From the NCBI RefSeq assembly GCF_024753135.1, contig NZ_JANUGP010000003.1, forward strand, positions 124,001-188,000: a stretch of DNA of 64,000 bases, written 5' to 3'. Both the position numbers and the translations under genes were made by a program. The stretch's first letter is position 1; each line of letters begins with the position of its first letter. Shown here one piece after another: positions 24,815-32,547 of the stretch. This DNA comes from Streptomyces pyxinicus. Lineage in GTDB: Bacteria > Actinomycetota > Actinomycetes > Streptomycetales > Streptomycetaceae. The notes under the pieces are model-generated. The model was not told the DNA's origin. It saw only the letters and a list, made by a program, of their open reading frames with translations, and made no database searches.

Positions 24815-26066
24815 TGGGCGCGAGATCCGTTCCGGCACCCCGGCGGCGGACGGCGACCAGATCGGTGCGCGGCCCGGTGTGCGGCTCGGTATGCGGTTCG
24901 GTGCGCTGCTCGGCGACGGCCGGCTCGGGCGCCGTACCGCAGACCCCGCCACCGGCGTGCGACCCGCACCCCGCCCCGGCCGCCGAGCCGCAGCCGCCCT
25001 CCGCGTGCGACCCGCACCCGGCACCCTCGTGCGACCCGCAGCCGCCGCCCGCGCCGGCCGTGACCCGGTGCTCCGGCAGTGTCACCTCGCCGGCCCCCTC
25101 CACCTCGAAGCCCGCGTCCGCGATCATCTCCAGGTCGGCCTTGCCCGCCTGGCCCTCGCTGGTCAGGTAGTCACCGAGGAAGACGGAGTTGGCCAGGTGC
25201 AGCGCGAGCGGCTGCATCGTGCGCAGATGGACCTCACGGCCGCCCGCGATGCGTACCTCCACGTCCGGGCAGACGAAGCGGACCATCGCGAGGATGCGCA
25301 GGCAGCGCTGCGGGGTGAGGTTCCACTCCTTGGCCAGCGGGGTGCCCTCGAACGGGATCAGGAAGTTCACCGGCACCGAGTCCGGGTCCAGTTCACGCAG
25401 CGAGTAGACGACGTCGACCAGGTCCGCGTCGGACTCGCCCATGCCCGCGATCAGACCCGAGCACGCCGACAGACCGGCCGCGTGCGCCCTCTGCACCGTG
25501 TCCACCCGATCGGCGTACGTGTGGGTCGTCGTGATCTCCCCGTACGTCGACTCCGAGGTGTTCAGGTTGTGGTTGTAGGCGTCCGCGCCGGCCGCGCGCA
25601 GCCGCTCGGCCTGGCCGTCGGAGAGCAGGCCGAGACAGGCGCACACCTCGACGCCCTCGTTCTGTTCCTTGATCGCCTTGATGGTGTCCGAGACCCGGTC
25701 CACGTCCCGGTCGGTCGGGCCGCGGCCGCTGGCCACCAGGCAGACCCGCTTGGCGCCGCCGGCCAGTCCGGCCGCCGCCGCCTCGGAGGCCTCGTCGGGC
25801 TTGAGCCAGGTGTACTTCAGGATGCCGGCCTGGGAGCCGAGCCGCTGGGAGCAGTAGGAGCAGTCCTCGGGGCACAGCCCGGACTTGAGGTTGACCAGGT
25901 AGTTGAGTTTCACCCGCCGCCCGAACCAGTGCCGGCGCACCTTCCCGGCCGCGGCCACCACATCGAGCAGGTCGTCGTCGGAGGTGGCCAGCACGGCGAG
26001 CGCTTCCTCGCGGGTCGGCAGCTCGCGCCGAAGCCCCTTGTCCACCAGCGTGTTCAGCAGGTCCAT
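24807..26066 (-). CDS. bioB: Biotin synthase with Cys/Gly/His-rich C-terminal tail
   Basis: 419 aa, about 70 longer than E. coli BioB. The radical-SAM cluster motif is Cys65-x3-Cys69-x2-Cys72 (CPEDCSYC); YNHNLNTSE and ESDADLVDV are typical of BioB. It inserts sulfur into dethiobiotin. From residue 340 the protein adds a repetitive tail ([32 protein letters not shown]) with Cys at 343, 351, 359, 367 and 376, followed by EPHTEPHT. The tail looks like a metal or Fe-S binding module. bioA starts inside its last codons. The divergent bioF shares the promoter region. Confidence 0.96.
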   Translation of the reverse strand: MDLLNTLVDKGLRRELPTREEALAVLATSDDDLLDVVAAAGKVRRHWFGRRVKLNYLVNLKSGLCPEDCSYCSQRLGSQAGILKYTWLKPDEASEAAAAGLAGGAKRVCLVASGRGPTDRDVDRVSDTIKAIKEQNEGVEVCACLGLLSDGQAERLRAAGADAYNHNLNTSESTYGEITTTHTYADRVDTVQRAHAAGLSACSGLIAGMGESDADLVDVVYSLRELDPDSVPVNFLIPFEGTPLAKEWNLTPQRCLRILAMVRFVCPDVEVRIAGGREVHLRTMQPLALHLANSVFLGDYLTSEGQAGKADLEMIADAGFEVEGAGEVTLPEHRVTAGAGGGCGSHEGAGCGSHAEGGCGSAAGAGCGSHAGGGVCGTAPEPAVAEQRTEPHTEPHTGPRTDLVAVRRRGAGTDLAPNA

Positions 26067-26134
26067 GAGGTCCGATCCTGTCCTACGGAACCGCCCCTGG
26101 CCAAGGAGAGAACGGACAACGCGAGCGGTTCACC

Positions 26135-26152
26135 GTGTGGGTATCGCCACAC
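26135..26152. promoter_or_regulatory. Inverted repeat in the bioB/bioF divergent promoter
   Basis: GTGTGG-gtatcg-CCACAC lies 69 bp upstream of bioB and 62 bp upstream of bioF. It does not match the BioQ or BioR sites I know. It is a candidate biotin-responsive operator on position and symmetry only. Confidence 0.4.
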
Positions 26153-26213
26153 CCTGGGCGGCGGGACGTACCGCTAGTGTCTGTCCGCTACCTACAAAAG
26201 CCCCGGAGGACAC

Positions 26214-27341
26214 ATGGCGTTCGGCTGGATCGACGAACAGGCCGAGGCACGCCGCCGCGCCGGTCTCGTCCGCACTCTGCGTCCGCGCCCCGCCGACTCG
26301 CCGCTGCTGGACCTCGCGAGCAACGACTACCTCGGACTCGCCCGCCACCCGGAGGTCACCGAGGGCGCCGCCCGGGCCGCCCGGACCTGGGGCGGCGGTG
26401 CCACCGGCTCCCGGCTGGTCACCGGCACCACCGAACTCCACACCGAGTTGGAGGGCGAGCTGGCCGCGTTCTGCGGCTTCGAGGCCGCGCTGGTCTTCTC
26501 CTCCGGCTACGCCGCCAACCTGGCCGCCGTGACCGCGCTCGGCCCGCACGGCTCGCTGATCGTCTCCGACGCGGGCAACCACGCCTCCCTCATCGACGGC
26601 TGCCGGCTGGCCCGGGGCACCACGCAGGTCGTCGGGCACGCCGACCCGGAGGCGGTGCGCAAGGCGCTGGCCACACACGCGGGCGCGGCGATCGTCGTCT
26701 CCGACACGGTGTTCTCGGTGGACGGGGACCGCGCGCCGCTGGCCGAGCTGGCGCGGGCGTGCCGGGAGCGCGGCGCGGGGCTCGTCGTGGACGACGCCCA
26801 CGGGCTCGGCGTGCTGGGCGACGGCGGGCGGGGCGCGGCGCGGGCGGCCGGGCTCGCGGGCGCCGAGGACGTGGTCGTCACCGCCACCCTGTCGAAGTCG
26901 CTGGGCAGCCAGGGCGGCGTGGTGCTCGGTCCGGCCCGGGTGATCGGCCATCTGGTCAACGCGGCCCGCACGTTCATCTTCGACACCGGCCTGGCCCCGG
27001 CGGCGGCCGGCGCGGCGCTGGCGGCGCTGCGGCTGCTGGTGCGCGAGCCGGAGCGCGCGGCCCGGGCCCGCGAGGTCGCCGCGGACCTGCACACACGGCT
27101 GACCGCCGCGGGACTGGAGGCGGTGCGTCCCGACGCCGCGGTGGTCTCCGTGCGGGCTCCGTCCCCGGAGCAGGCGGTGCGCTGGGCGGCCGACTGCCGT
27201 GCGGCGGGCCTGGCGGTGGGCTGCTTCCGCCCCCCGTCCGTGCCCGACGGCGTCTCACGGCTGAGGCTGACCGCCCGGGCGGACCTGTCCGGGGCGGAGA
27301 TCGAACGCGCTGTACGGGTGATCGGCGAGACGCGACCATGA
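26214..27341 (+). CDS. bioF: 8-amino-7-oxononanoate synthase
   Basis: 375 aa from the ATG at 26214, preceded by GGAGG. It is an alpha-oxoamine synthase: LDLASNDYLGLARHP near the N-terminus, SDAGNHASLIDGCRL, VDDAHGLGVLG and the PLP-Lys in TATLSKSLGSQGG. It condenses pimeloyl-thioester with alanine, the first committed step of the biotin ring. It is divergent from bioBAD. No bioC/bioH-type pimeloyl gene is visible in the window. Confidence 0.96.
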   Translation: MAFGWIDEQAEARRRAGLVRTLRPRPADSPLLDLASNDYLGLARHPEVTEGAARAARTWGGGATGSRLVTGTTELHTELEGELAAFCGFEAALVFSSGYAANLAAVTALGPHGSLIVSDAGNHASLIDGCRLARGTTQVVGHADPEAVRKALATHAGAAIVVSDTVFSVDGDRAPLAELARACRERGAGLVVDDAHGLGVLGDGGRGAARAAGLAGAEDVVVTATLSKSLGSQGGVVLGPARVIGHLVNAARTFIFDTGLAPAAAGAALAALRLLVREPERAARAREVAADLHTRLTAAGLEAVRPDAAVVSVRAPSPEQAVRWAADCRAAGLAVGCFRPPSVPDGVSRLRLTARADLSGAEIERAVRVIGETRP

Positions 27342-27447
27342 GTCGGCGTGACACGGCCGTGCTTCGCTCGAAGGGGTGGGCCGGAAAAGAGAGTTGACGG
27401 AAGGGCCGGACGCGGTCAGCGGGGAACGGCCGGCCGGGGGTGCCCGG

Positions 27448-27672
27448 TCACCGCAGCGCGGTCAGGAACCCCGCCCAGCTCCCGGGGGAGAAGAGCAGCG
27501 CGGGTCCGGCCGGGGCCTTGGAGTCGCGCACGGCGAGCAGCCCGGCCCAGGGGCCGGTGCCCGGCCGGGCGGTCTCCACGCAGTTGTTGGCGCCCGTGCT
27601 GTAGCTGCTGCGCAGCCAGCGCACGTCGTGCAGATCGGTACTGGCAGGGACGTTCCGAGGCGGTGCGGACAT
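27448..27672 (-). CDS. DUF397 (BldB-like) small protein
   Basis: 74 aa. The DUF397 core is clear: VRWLRSSYSTGANNCVETA (residues 18-36), then AVRDSKAPAGPALLFSPGSWAGFLTALR. DUF397 proteins such as BldB and WhiJ-partner proteins are encoded next to XRE regulators and influence Streptomyces differentiation. It begins 9 bp after the XRE gene, so the two are co-transcribed. It probably modulates the XRE protein by direct binding, as a toxin-antitoxin-like or signalling pair. Confidence 0.95.
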   Translation of the reverse strand: MSAPPRNVPASTDLHDVRWLRSSYSTGANNCVETARPGTGPWAGLLAVRDSKAPAGPALLFSPGSWAGFLTALR

Positions 27673-27681
27673 GGTGCCTCC

Positions 27682-28542
27682 TTACGCGCCGTCACCTATC
27701 GCGGCGATGTAGTCCAATGAGTCCTCGGGCGAAAGGGCGTGCATCTGAAGGGAGTTGAAGGCCTCCGAGTAGGCCTCCAGGTCTTCTTTCCGTTCGAGGT
27801 AGAGGCTACTCGTCAACTGGTCGACAACAACCACGTCCAGATCAGAAGTGCTCGGAAATGAGAAGACAACGAAAGGCCCGGTGAGGCCGACATGTGCTCC
27901 CGCGCGGAACGGCAGCACCTGGAGCCGGACCTGGGGCAGTCGGGCGTCCTCCGCCAGCCGTTCCAGCTGCCGGGCCATCACCTCCGGACCGCCGACCTCG
28001 CGGCGCAGCACCGCCTCGTCCAGTACGGCGCTCAGCCGCAGCGGCGACGCCGAACGCAGCACGTCCTGCCGGGCCAGCCGGACCGCCACCAGCGTGTCGA
28101 GACGGTCCTCGGCCAGGTCCTTCACGGCCGCCCGGGTCACCGCGCGGGCGTACTCCGGGGTCTGCAACAGCCCGGGCACCACCGTGGTCTCCAGGGTGCG
28201 CATCGCGCTCGCCTGCGACTCCAGGCTGATGAAATCCCGGTACGTCGGCGGCAGCACCCCGCGATAGGCGTGCCACCAGCGGTCGTTGCCGCCGGTGTCC
28301 TCGGAGCCCGCCAGCACCAGCAGCAGCTCGCGTAACTGGGCGTCCCGCACGTCGTACGCGTCCAGCAGGGCCCGTAGATCCGTTGCTTTCACGCCGCTCG
28401 CGCCCGTCTCGATACGGCTCACCTTCGACTGGTGCCAGCCGACCAGCCGCGCCGCCTCCCCACTCGTGATTCCCGCGCCGGTGCGCAGCGCACGCAGTTC
28501 CGCCCCCAGCTTGCGACGGCGTACGGCCGGCCCGTTCTGCAT
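27682..28542 (-). CDS. XRE-family regulator with DUF5753 sensor domain (WhiJ-like)
   Basis: 286 aa. The N-terminal Cro/C1 helix-turn-helix (LRTGAGITSGEAARLVGWHQSKVSRIETG, about residues 17-45) is followed by the DUF5753 domain (about residues 90-275, including VPGLLQTPEYARAV and AVLDEAVLRREVGG). This architecture is the most abundant XRE type in Streptomyces, generally paired with DUF397. It is divergent from an AbaA-like ATP-binding gene, completing the usual three-gene developmental module. Confidence 0.95.
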   Translation of the reverse strand: MQNGPAVRRRKLGAELRALRTGAGITSGEAARLVGWHQSKVSRIETGASGVKATDLRALLDAYDVRDAQLRELLLVLAGSEDTGGNDRWWHAYRGVLPPTYRDFISLESQASAMRTLETTVVPGLLQTPEYARAVTRAAVKDLAEDRLDTLVAVRLARQDVLRSASPLRLSAVLDEAVLRREVGGPEVMARQLERLAEDARLPQVRLQVLPFRAGAHVGLTGPFVVFSFPSTSDLDVVVVDQLTSSLYLERKEDLEAYSEAFNSLQMHALSPEDSLDYIAAIGDGA

Positions 28543-28755
28543 GGGTTCCTCCTTACTCCCCGCGGGCGGCCCATATACGGTCTCGCGTCGCAGAGTTCAC
28601 CGCTTCGAGCGACAGATATATGCAGATCTCGGTGGATCGCTCCCCGTGACCGGCCCGGTGGTGGCAGTCTGGCGGCGAAGCACCAGTCCGGGACCGTACT
28701 CGAACCATCCGCTCCATGCCGGACTCCGGTCCCATGGGAAAAGGACGACGTCGCC

Positions 28756-29214
28756 ATGGCAGACCATCTGGAAGCATCCGTCACTCTGCCGAGCGATCCC
28801 GCCTCGGTCTCCGCCGCCCGTACCTACGTGGTGGGGACCCTCGCGGAGTGGGGTCTGCCGCCGGAGGCCGAGGTGGCGGACACCGTACGGCTCATCGTCT
28901 CCGAACTCGCCACCAACGCCGTGCAGCACACCTTCGGGCAGTCCCCGACCTTCACGGTGGACATCGCGCTGGACCGTGACGAGCACCTGCGCATCGGGGT
29001 CACGGACAGTCACCCCCGCTTCCCCAAGAGGCTGCCCGCCGCCGTCCAGCAGGACAACGGCCGCGGCATGGTCATCATCCGCTGGCTCACCGCCGAGTGC
29101 GGCGGCAAGCTCCGGGTCCGCCCCACCCGGGAGGGCGGCAAGACCGTCTTCATCGAACTGCCCTGGACCACCCCGGCCGAGCCGGTCACGACGGCGGGCA
29201 GCCAGGACCCGTAG
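28756..29214 (+). CDS. SpoIIAB/RsbW-like ATP-binding protein (AbaA-like)
   Basis: 152 aa from the ATG at 28756 with AAGGA upstream. It is a HATPase_c domain with N-box VSELATNAVQHT (about residues 54-65) and G-box DNGRGMVII. It lacks a phospho-acceptor His, so it belongs with anti-sigma-factor kinases rather than sensor kinases. In Streptomyces such proteins accompany XRE/DUF397 pairs, as here. A longer frame to 28432 overlaps the XRE gene and is not supported by a ribosome-binding site. Confidence 0.92.
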   Translation: MADHLEASVTLPSDPASVSAARTYVVGTLAEWGLPPEAEVADTVRLIVSELATNAVQHTFGQSPTFTVDIALDRDEHLRIGVTDSHPRFPKRLPAAVQQDNGRGMVIIRWLTAECGGKLRVRPTREGGKTVFIELPWTTPAEPVTTAGSQDP

Positions 29215-29327
29215 ACCGGCCGGGAGGCGTGTCGTACCGCCCCGGGGGCCGCGCGCGGCCTCAGGCGGGCGCTGACGGCGCCGGAAGCGGCCCCGCTGCC
29301 GGAGGCCGCCCGTGTCCCGTCGGCGGG

Positions 29328-29801
29328 TCAGCTCACCCGGCCGTACCAGACGCTCCTGGTCCAGATCTTCTGCAGCCGCACCACGTCACCGGTCTTGGGC
29401 GCGTGCCAGATCCTGCCGTGGCCGGCGTAGATGCCGACGTGGTAGACGCTGGAACCCGAGTGGAAGAAGACCAGGTCGCCCGCCTTGCGGCTCCGCGCGG
29501 AGATGTGGTGGGTCCTGTTGTACTGCTGCGCGGCGGTGCGCGGGAGCTTCTTGCCCGCCTTCTTGAACGAGTACAGCGTCAGCCCGGAGCAGTCGAACCG
29601 GCGCGGTCCGACGGCTCCCCACCGGTAGGGGGCGCCCTTCTTGGAGGCCGCCACCTTCAGTGCCTTCGTCGCCATGGTCGCGGCCGAGGCGTCGGACGCG
29701 AGGCCCGGGACCACGATCGAGCCGCCCACGGCGGCGAGAGTGAGTGCCGAGGCCGTGCCGGCCCGGGCCATCAGCGACGGGACACGATTGAGCGCAGTCA
29801 T
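29328..29801 (-). CDS. Secreted NlpC/P60 peptidoglycan endopeptidase
   Basis: 157 aa from the ATG at 29801. A Sec-type signal peptide is visible (MTALNRVPSLMARAGTASAL, then ASDASAATM with cleavage near Ala41). The mature protein is a minimal NlpC/P60 domain: catalytic Cys71 in RFDCSGL, His121 in YHVGIY and a third polar residue His133 in IWHAP. It would cut D-Glu-mDAP-type bonds in cell-wall peptides. The 5' leader contains a c-di-AMP riboswitch, as known for other Streptomyces wall hydrolases. Confidence 0.95.
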   Translation of the reverse strand: MTALNRVPSLMARAGTASALTLAAVGGSIVVPGLASDASAATMATKALKVAASKKGAPYRWGAVGPRRFDCSGLTLYSFKKAGKKLPRTAAQQYNRTHHISARSRKAGDLVFFHSGSSVYHVGIYAGHGRIWHAPKTGDVVRLQKIWTRSVWYGRVS

Positions 29802-29814
29802 GCGCAACCCTTCG

Positions 29815-29956
29815 TCAGCCGCCTGTGAAGGATGACCTGTCGGATTCGGGCTGGCGAAGTAGCCCGGCCGCGTTACCACGGCTTCACCCCAAGGGCTGCT
29901 CGGAACCTTTGGCCGTCCGCGACGTGCGGACGGACATCCGTTCCGGCGACCCGCCT
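29815..29956 (-). ncRNA. ydaO-type c-di-AMP riboswitch
   Basis: Read on the minus strand, the leader contains the conserved blocks of the ydaO-yuaA aptamer in order: GGTTCCGAG, CTTGGGGTGAAG, GTAACGCGGC, GCCCGAATCCGACAGG and CACAGGCGG. The 5' GGGTCGCCGG can pair with the 3' GCGGCTGAC to close P1. It ends 14 bases before the NlpC/P60 ATG. In Streptomyces, ydaO elements turn down resuscitation-factor and wall-hydrolase genes when c-di-AMP is high. Boundaries are approximate. Confidence 0.9.
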
Positions 29957-30376
29957 TGCTCGGGTCCTCCACTCCTGCCGATCCACTCCTGTCGACCGGT
30001 CATCCAGGCGGCGGCAGGACTCGGCGTCCGCCCGGACCGCCCCGCCGCGGTGGCGGGGGCTTGTCGTCAGACAGGGATCTTCACTCACAACTGTCTGAAA
30101 ATCCCAACGGAAACGAGGGTTTGTGGGGTTACTCACCACTCACCCGTTCGGGTGGACTGTGCTCTGTTCGAGACACCGTCAGAAACCCTGCGTAGCCTCC
30201 GACCTGCGGTGGAGCACTCCCGCCCGCCAAACCGGACAGGCGCCGGCGCAAGGCGAAAGTTCCGGAACGGGAGACGGAAGTACCTCGATCGGCGGTACGT
30301 CGTTCGGGCCGTTTGGGATCCGGTCCGAGCGACATGCCGACACCCGGGCCCCCGCCGCCCGTTCGGGCCGTCCGGT
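29957..30376. other. Intergenic stretch upstream of the c-di-AMP riboswitch
   Basis: About 420 bases without a supported gene. It should hold the promoter of the NlpC/P60 transcript and the end of the operon at 30377-31328. A short hairpin (CACCCG-tt-CGGGTG near 30140) and other C/G-rich stems are present, but none is a convincing terminator. No start-stop frame here has conserved-looking sequence. Confidence 0.5.
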
Positions 30377-30682
30377 TCAGCCGACGGTGTCCGGCGGGAG
30401 CGCGACGCGCGCGGTGCGGCGCTCGCCGTCCAGCACCCGCAACGCCCGTGCCAGCGTGTCCCCGTGCAGCTCCGTCTCACCCCGGCCGTGCATCAGCGCG
30501 AGCGCGTCCCGCAGCTGCGCGGCCTTGCGCACCAGGGCCTGTGCCGCCCGCAGCCCGCGGTAGGTGTCCCCGTCCCGGGCCGGATTGACCCGGCCGAGCA
30601 GGTCGACCGCCTCCAGGTAACGGTCGATCAGCTCGCCCTCGGCGCGGGTCAGCGCGGGCAGCGGCGGCAGTTCCGGCACCAC
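30377..30682 (-). CDS. Small helical protein coupled to the ClpP-like gene
   Basis: 101 aa from the GTG at 30682 (or the next codon, 30679), only 7 bp after the ClpP-like stop. The sequence is predicted all-helical (LTRAEGELIDRYLEAVDLLGRVNP, GLRAAQALVRKAAQLRDALALM) without motifs I recognise. Tight coupling to an inactive-looking ClpP paralogue suggests it works with it, perhaps as an adaptor or assembly factor. This is inference from position only. Confidence 0.75.
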   Translation of the reverse strand: MVPELPPLPALTRAEGELIDRYLEAVDLLGRVNPARDGDTYRGLRAAQALVRKAAQLRDALALMHGRGETELHGDTLARALRVLDGERRTARVALPPDTVG

Positions 30683-30689
30683 GCCCCGC

Positions 30690-31328
30690 TCACCTCGCCG
30701 CGCCGGGCGTGCCCCGGCGGCTCGGCACCACACCGTCCACCAGCCCGTAGGCCAGGGCGGCCGGGGCGTCCAGCGCCAGGTCACGCTCCAGGTCCCGGCC
30801 CACCCGCTCCACTGCGCGCCCCGTGTGCCGGGCGAGCATCCGCTCCATGAGGTCACGGGTGCGGGCCAGCTCCCGGGCCTCGATCTCCAGGTCGCTCGGC
30901 GTGCCGCGCACCGCCTCGGGCAGGGCCGGCTGACGGAGCACCACACGGGCGCCCGGCAGGGCGAACCGCTTGCCCGGGGCGCCGGCCGCGAGGAGCACCG
31001 CGGCGACGGAGACGGCCTGGCCCAGGCAGTAGGTCGCCACATCGCAGCTGACGTACCGCATCGTGTCGTAGACCGCGGTCATGGCGTCGACGGAGCCGCC
31101 CGGCGAGTTGACGTACAGCGTGATGTCCCGGTCCGGGGCCGCGTGCTCCAGGTACATGAACTGCGCCGCCAGGTCGCTCGCCGCGGCCTCGTCCACCGGG
31201 GTCCCGAGGAAGACGATCCGGTCCTCGAAGAGCTTCCCGTACGGGTCGAGCGTGCGCGGCACCGGCCCGGAGCGGTCGGTGAACTCGGGCAGGACATGGC
31301 GGGCGGACGGCCGGGACGGTCGGGACAT
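30690..31328 (-). CDS. ClpP-family protease paralogue lacking the catalytic histidine
   Basis: 212 aa from the ATG at 31328. The fold is clearly Clp[25 protein letters not shown] (oxyanion Gly-Gly), [16 protein letters not shown] with nucleophile Ser107, and LERDLAL with Asp183. Where ClpP has HQP, this protein has VVLRQPAL, so the catalytic His is Arg132. It should be unable to cleave peptides by itself and may cap, regulate or form mixed barrels with active ClpP, like ClpR of cyanobacteria. It is the first gene of an operon with the 101-aa protein, divergent from a YefM-like antitoxin. Confidence 0.92.
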   Translation of the reverse strand: MSRPSRPSARHVLPEFTDRSGPVPRTLDPYGKLFEDRIVFLGTPVDEAAASDLAAQFMYLEHAAPDRDITLYVNSPGGSVDAMTAVYDTMRYVSCDVATYCLGQAVSVAAVLLAAGAPGKRFALPGARVVLRQPALPEAVRGTPSDLEIEARELARTRDLMERMLARHTGRAVERVGRDLERDLALDAPAALAYGLVDGVVPSRRGTPGAAR

Positions 31329-31374
31329 GGGCACACCCCTTACTCCTCGTGCGGCCCTGACTGGGCTCGGCTTC

Positions 31375-31410
31375 TGTACAGAATGTACAGGACGTACCTG
31401 ACGTTATGAT
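31375..31410 (+). promoter_or_regulatory. YefM-type operator (TGTACA x2) and -10 box of the antitoxin gene
   Basis: TGTACA occurs at 31375-31380 and 31384-31389, spaced 9 bases centre to centre. TGTACA is the core sequence bound by YefM-type antitoxins. TATGAT at 31405-31410 is a strong -10, with the ATG only 6 bases further on, implying a leaderless mRNA starting at the ATG. The operator overlaps the -35 zone and also sits in front of the divergent ClpP-like gene. Confidence 0.65.
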
Positions 31411-31416
31411 GGGGCC

Positions 31417-31695
31417 ATGGCCTACGAGATTCCGGTGACGCGAGCCAGGGCCGAGCTGGCCGACCTCATCAACCGGGTGGTGTACGGCGGCGAGCGCGTC
31501 GTCGTCACCCGGCACGGCAAGCCGCTGGCCGCCCTGGTCTCCGCCGCCGACCTGGAGCGCCTCGACGCGCTCGACGCGGCGGCGGAGGGGCAGGTCGTCA
31601 GCACCGTCTCGGGCGTCCGCGAGGTCCGGCCGGCCGGGTCCGAGCGGCAGCGGTTCGGCATCGCCGCCGAGCACCGGCGGCCGGGCGCCGACTGA
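31417..31695 (+). CDS. Orphan Phd/YefM-family antitoxin
   Basis: 92 aa. IPVTRARAELADLINRVVYGGERVVVTRHGKPLAALVSAADLERL (residues 5-49) is the complete Phd/YefM DNA-binding fold. The C-terminal 40 residues, the toxin-binding part, are disordered and basic-acidic mixed. No YoeB, RelE or Doc gene is adjacent, so it is an orphan or a plain repressor. Two TGTACA sites in its promoter point to autoregulation, and possibly control of the divergent ClpP-like gene. The mRNA is probably leaderless. Confidence 0.93.
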   Translation: MAYEIPVTRARAELADLINRVVYGGERVVVTRHGKPLAALVSAADLERLDALDAAAEGQVVSTVSGVREVRPAGSERQRFGIAAEHRRPGAD

Positions 31696-31749
31696 GCCGC
31701 GCCGGTATGCGGCTCGCCATGCCGTGGTCATGGCGGGCCCAAGGTCTGG

Positions 31750-31776
31750 TTAACGTCGTTGAAACTCCGGCGTTCT
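31750..31776 (+). promoter_or_regulatory. GlnR-box-like sequence upstream of ureA
   Basis: TTAAC-gtcgtt-GAAAC (31750-31765) matches the GlnR half-site pair gTnAC-n6-GaAAC, and GTTCT follows six bases later (31772-31776) as a weak third half-site. Urease genes are known GlnR targets in S. coelicolor, so nitrogen control of ureABCFGD is expected. The rest of 31696-31921 holds no recognisable gene. Confidence 0.6.
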
Positions 31777-31921
31777 AGCCTGCCGATCCACGCCACCAGG
31801 GGTTTCTCTGCCCGGATTGACGTCGATCCGGGGATTTGTCTGTGTGTTACACCTGTCCCCGTCGCGGTGGCTGCGGCAGCCGGACCCCGCACGGTCCGGA
31901 GCGAGGACGGTGAGGTGGGAC

Positions 31922-32224
31922 GTGCAACTGACCCCGCACGAACAAGAGAGGCTGCTCATCCACGTGGCAGCCGACGTGGCCGAGAAGCGCCGGGCCCGCG
32001 GTCTCAGACTCAACCACCCCGAAGCGGTCGCCCTCATCACCTCGCACATCCTGGAGGGCGCCCGGGACGGCCGCACGGTCGCCGAGCTGATGTCCTCCGG
32101 CCGCAAACTCCTCAGCCGGGACGAGGTCATGGACGGCGTCCCGGAGATGATCCACGACGTCCAGGTGGAGGCCACCTTCCCGGACGGCACCAAGCTCGTC
32201 ACCGTCCACGAGCCGATCATCTGA
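31922..32224 (+). CDS. ureA: Urease subunit gamma
   Basis: 100 aa from the GTG at 31922 ([20 protein letters not shown]), with GAGGTGGGA upstream; the frame opening at 31817 adds a non-homologous N-terminus. The full gamma-subunit pattern is present ([45 protein letters not shown]). It is the first of six genes encoding and maturing the nickel urease, which hydrolyses urea to ammonia and carbamate. The downstream ureB begins after 11 bp. Confidence 0.97.
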   Translation: MQLTPHEQERLLIHVAADVAEKRRARGLRLNHPEAVALITSHILEGARDGRTVAELMSSGRKLLSRDEVMDGVPEMIHDVQVEATFPDGTKLVTVHEPII

Positions 32225-32235
32225 GGGGGCCCGCG

Positions 32236-32547
32236 ATGATTCCCGGAGAGATCCTGCTCGCGGACGACCCCGTCCGCGTCAACGAGGGCCGCGAGACCGT
32301 CCGCCTCACCGTCCTCAACGCCGCCGACCGGCCCGTCCAGGTCGGCTCCCACTACCACTTCGCCGAGGCCAACCCCGGCCTGGAGTTCGACCGCGCCGCC
32401 GCCCGCGGCACCCGGCTGAACGTCGCCGCCGGCACCGCCGTGCGCTTCGAGCCCGGCATCCCCGTCGAGGTCGAACTGGTGCCGCTGACCGGCGCCCGGA
32501 TCGTGCCGGGGCTGCGCGGGGAGACCGGAGGCGCCCTCGATGCCTGA
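32236..32547 (+). CDS. ureB: Urease subunit beta
   Basis: 103 aa from the ATG at 32236 ([22 protein letters not shown]). It includes the conserved [18 protein letters not shown] and GTAVRFEPG segments. The beta subunit forms the structural shell with UreA and UreC. Its last 8 bases overlap the ureC start, giving tight coupling. Length is normal for actinobacterial UreB. Confidence 0.97.
   Translation: MIPGEILLADDPVRVNEGRETVRLTVLNAADRPVQVGSHYHFAEANPGLEFDRAAARGTRLNVAAGTAVRFEPGIPVEVELVPLTGARIVPGLRGETGGALDA

Noticed and set aside
26067..26213. BioQ, BioR or biotin riboswitch control of bioB/bioF
   Set aside because: No TGAAC-n3-GTTCA or TTATMKATAA-type site is visible, and I saw no known biotin riboswitch.
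29247..29260. GGCCGCGCGCGGCC palindrome as a terminator
   Set aside because: It is a loop-free GC palindrome and could arise by chance in a 72% GC region.
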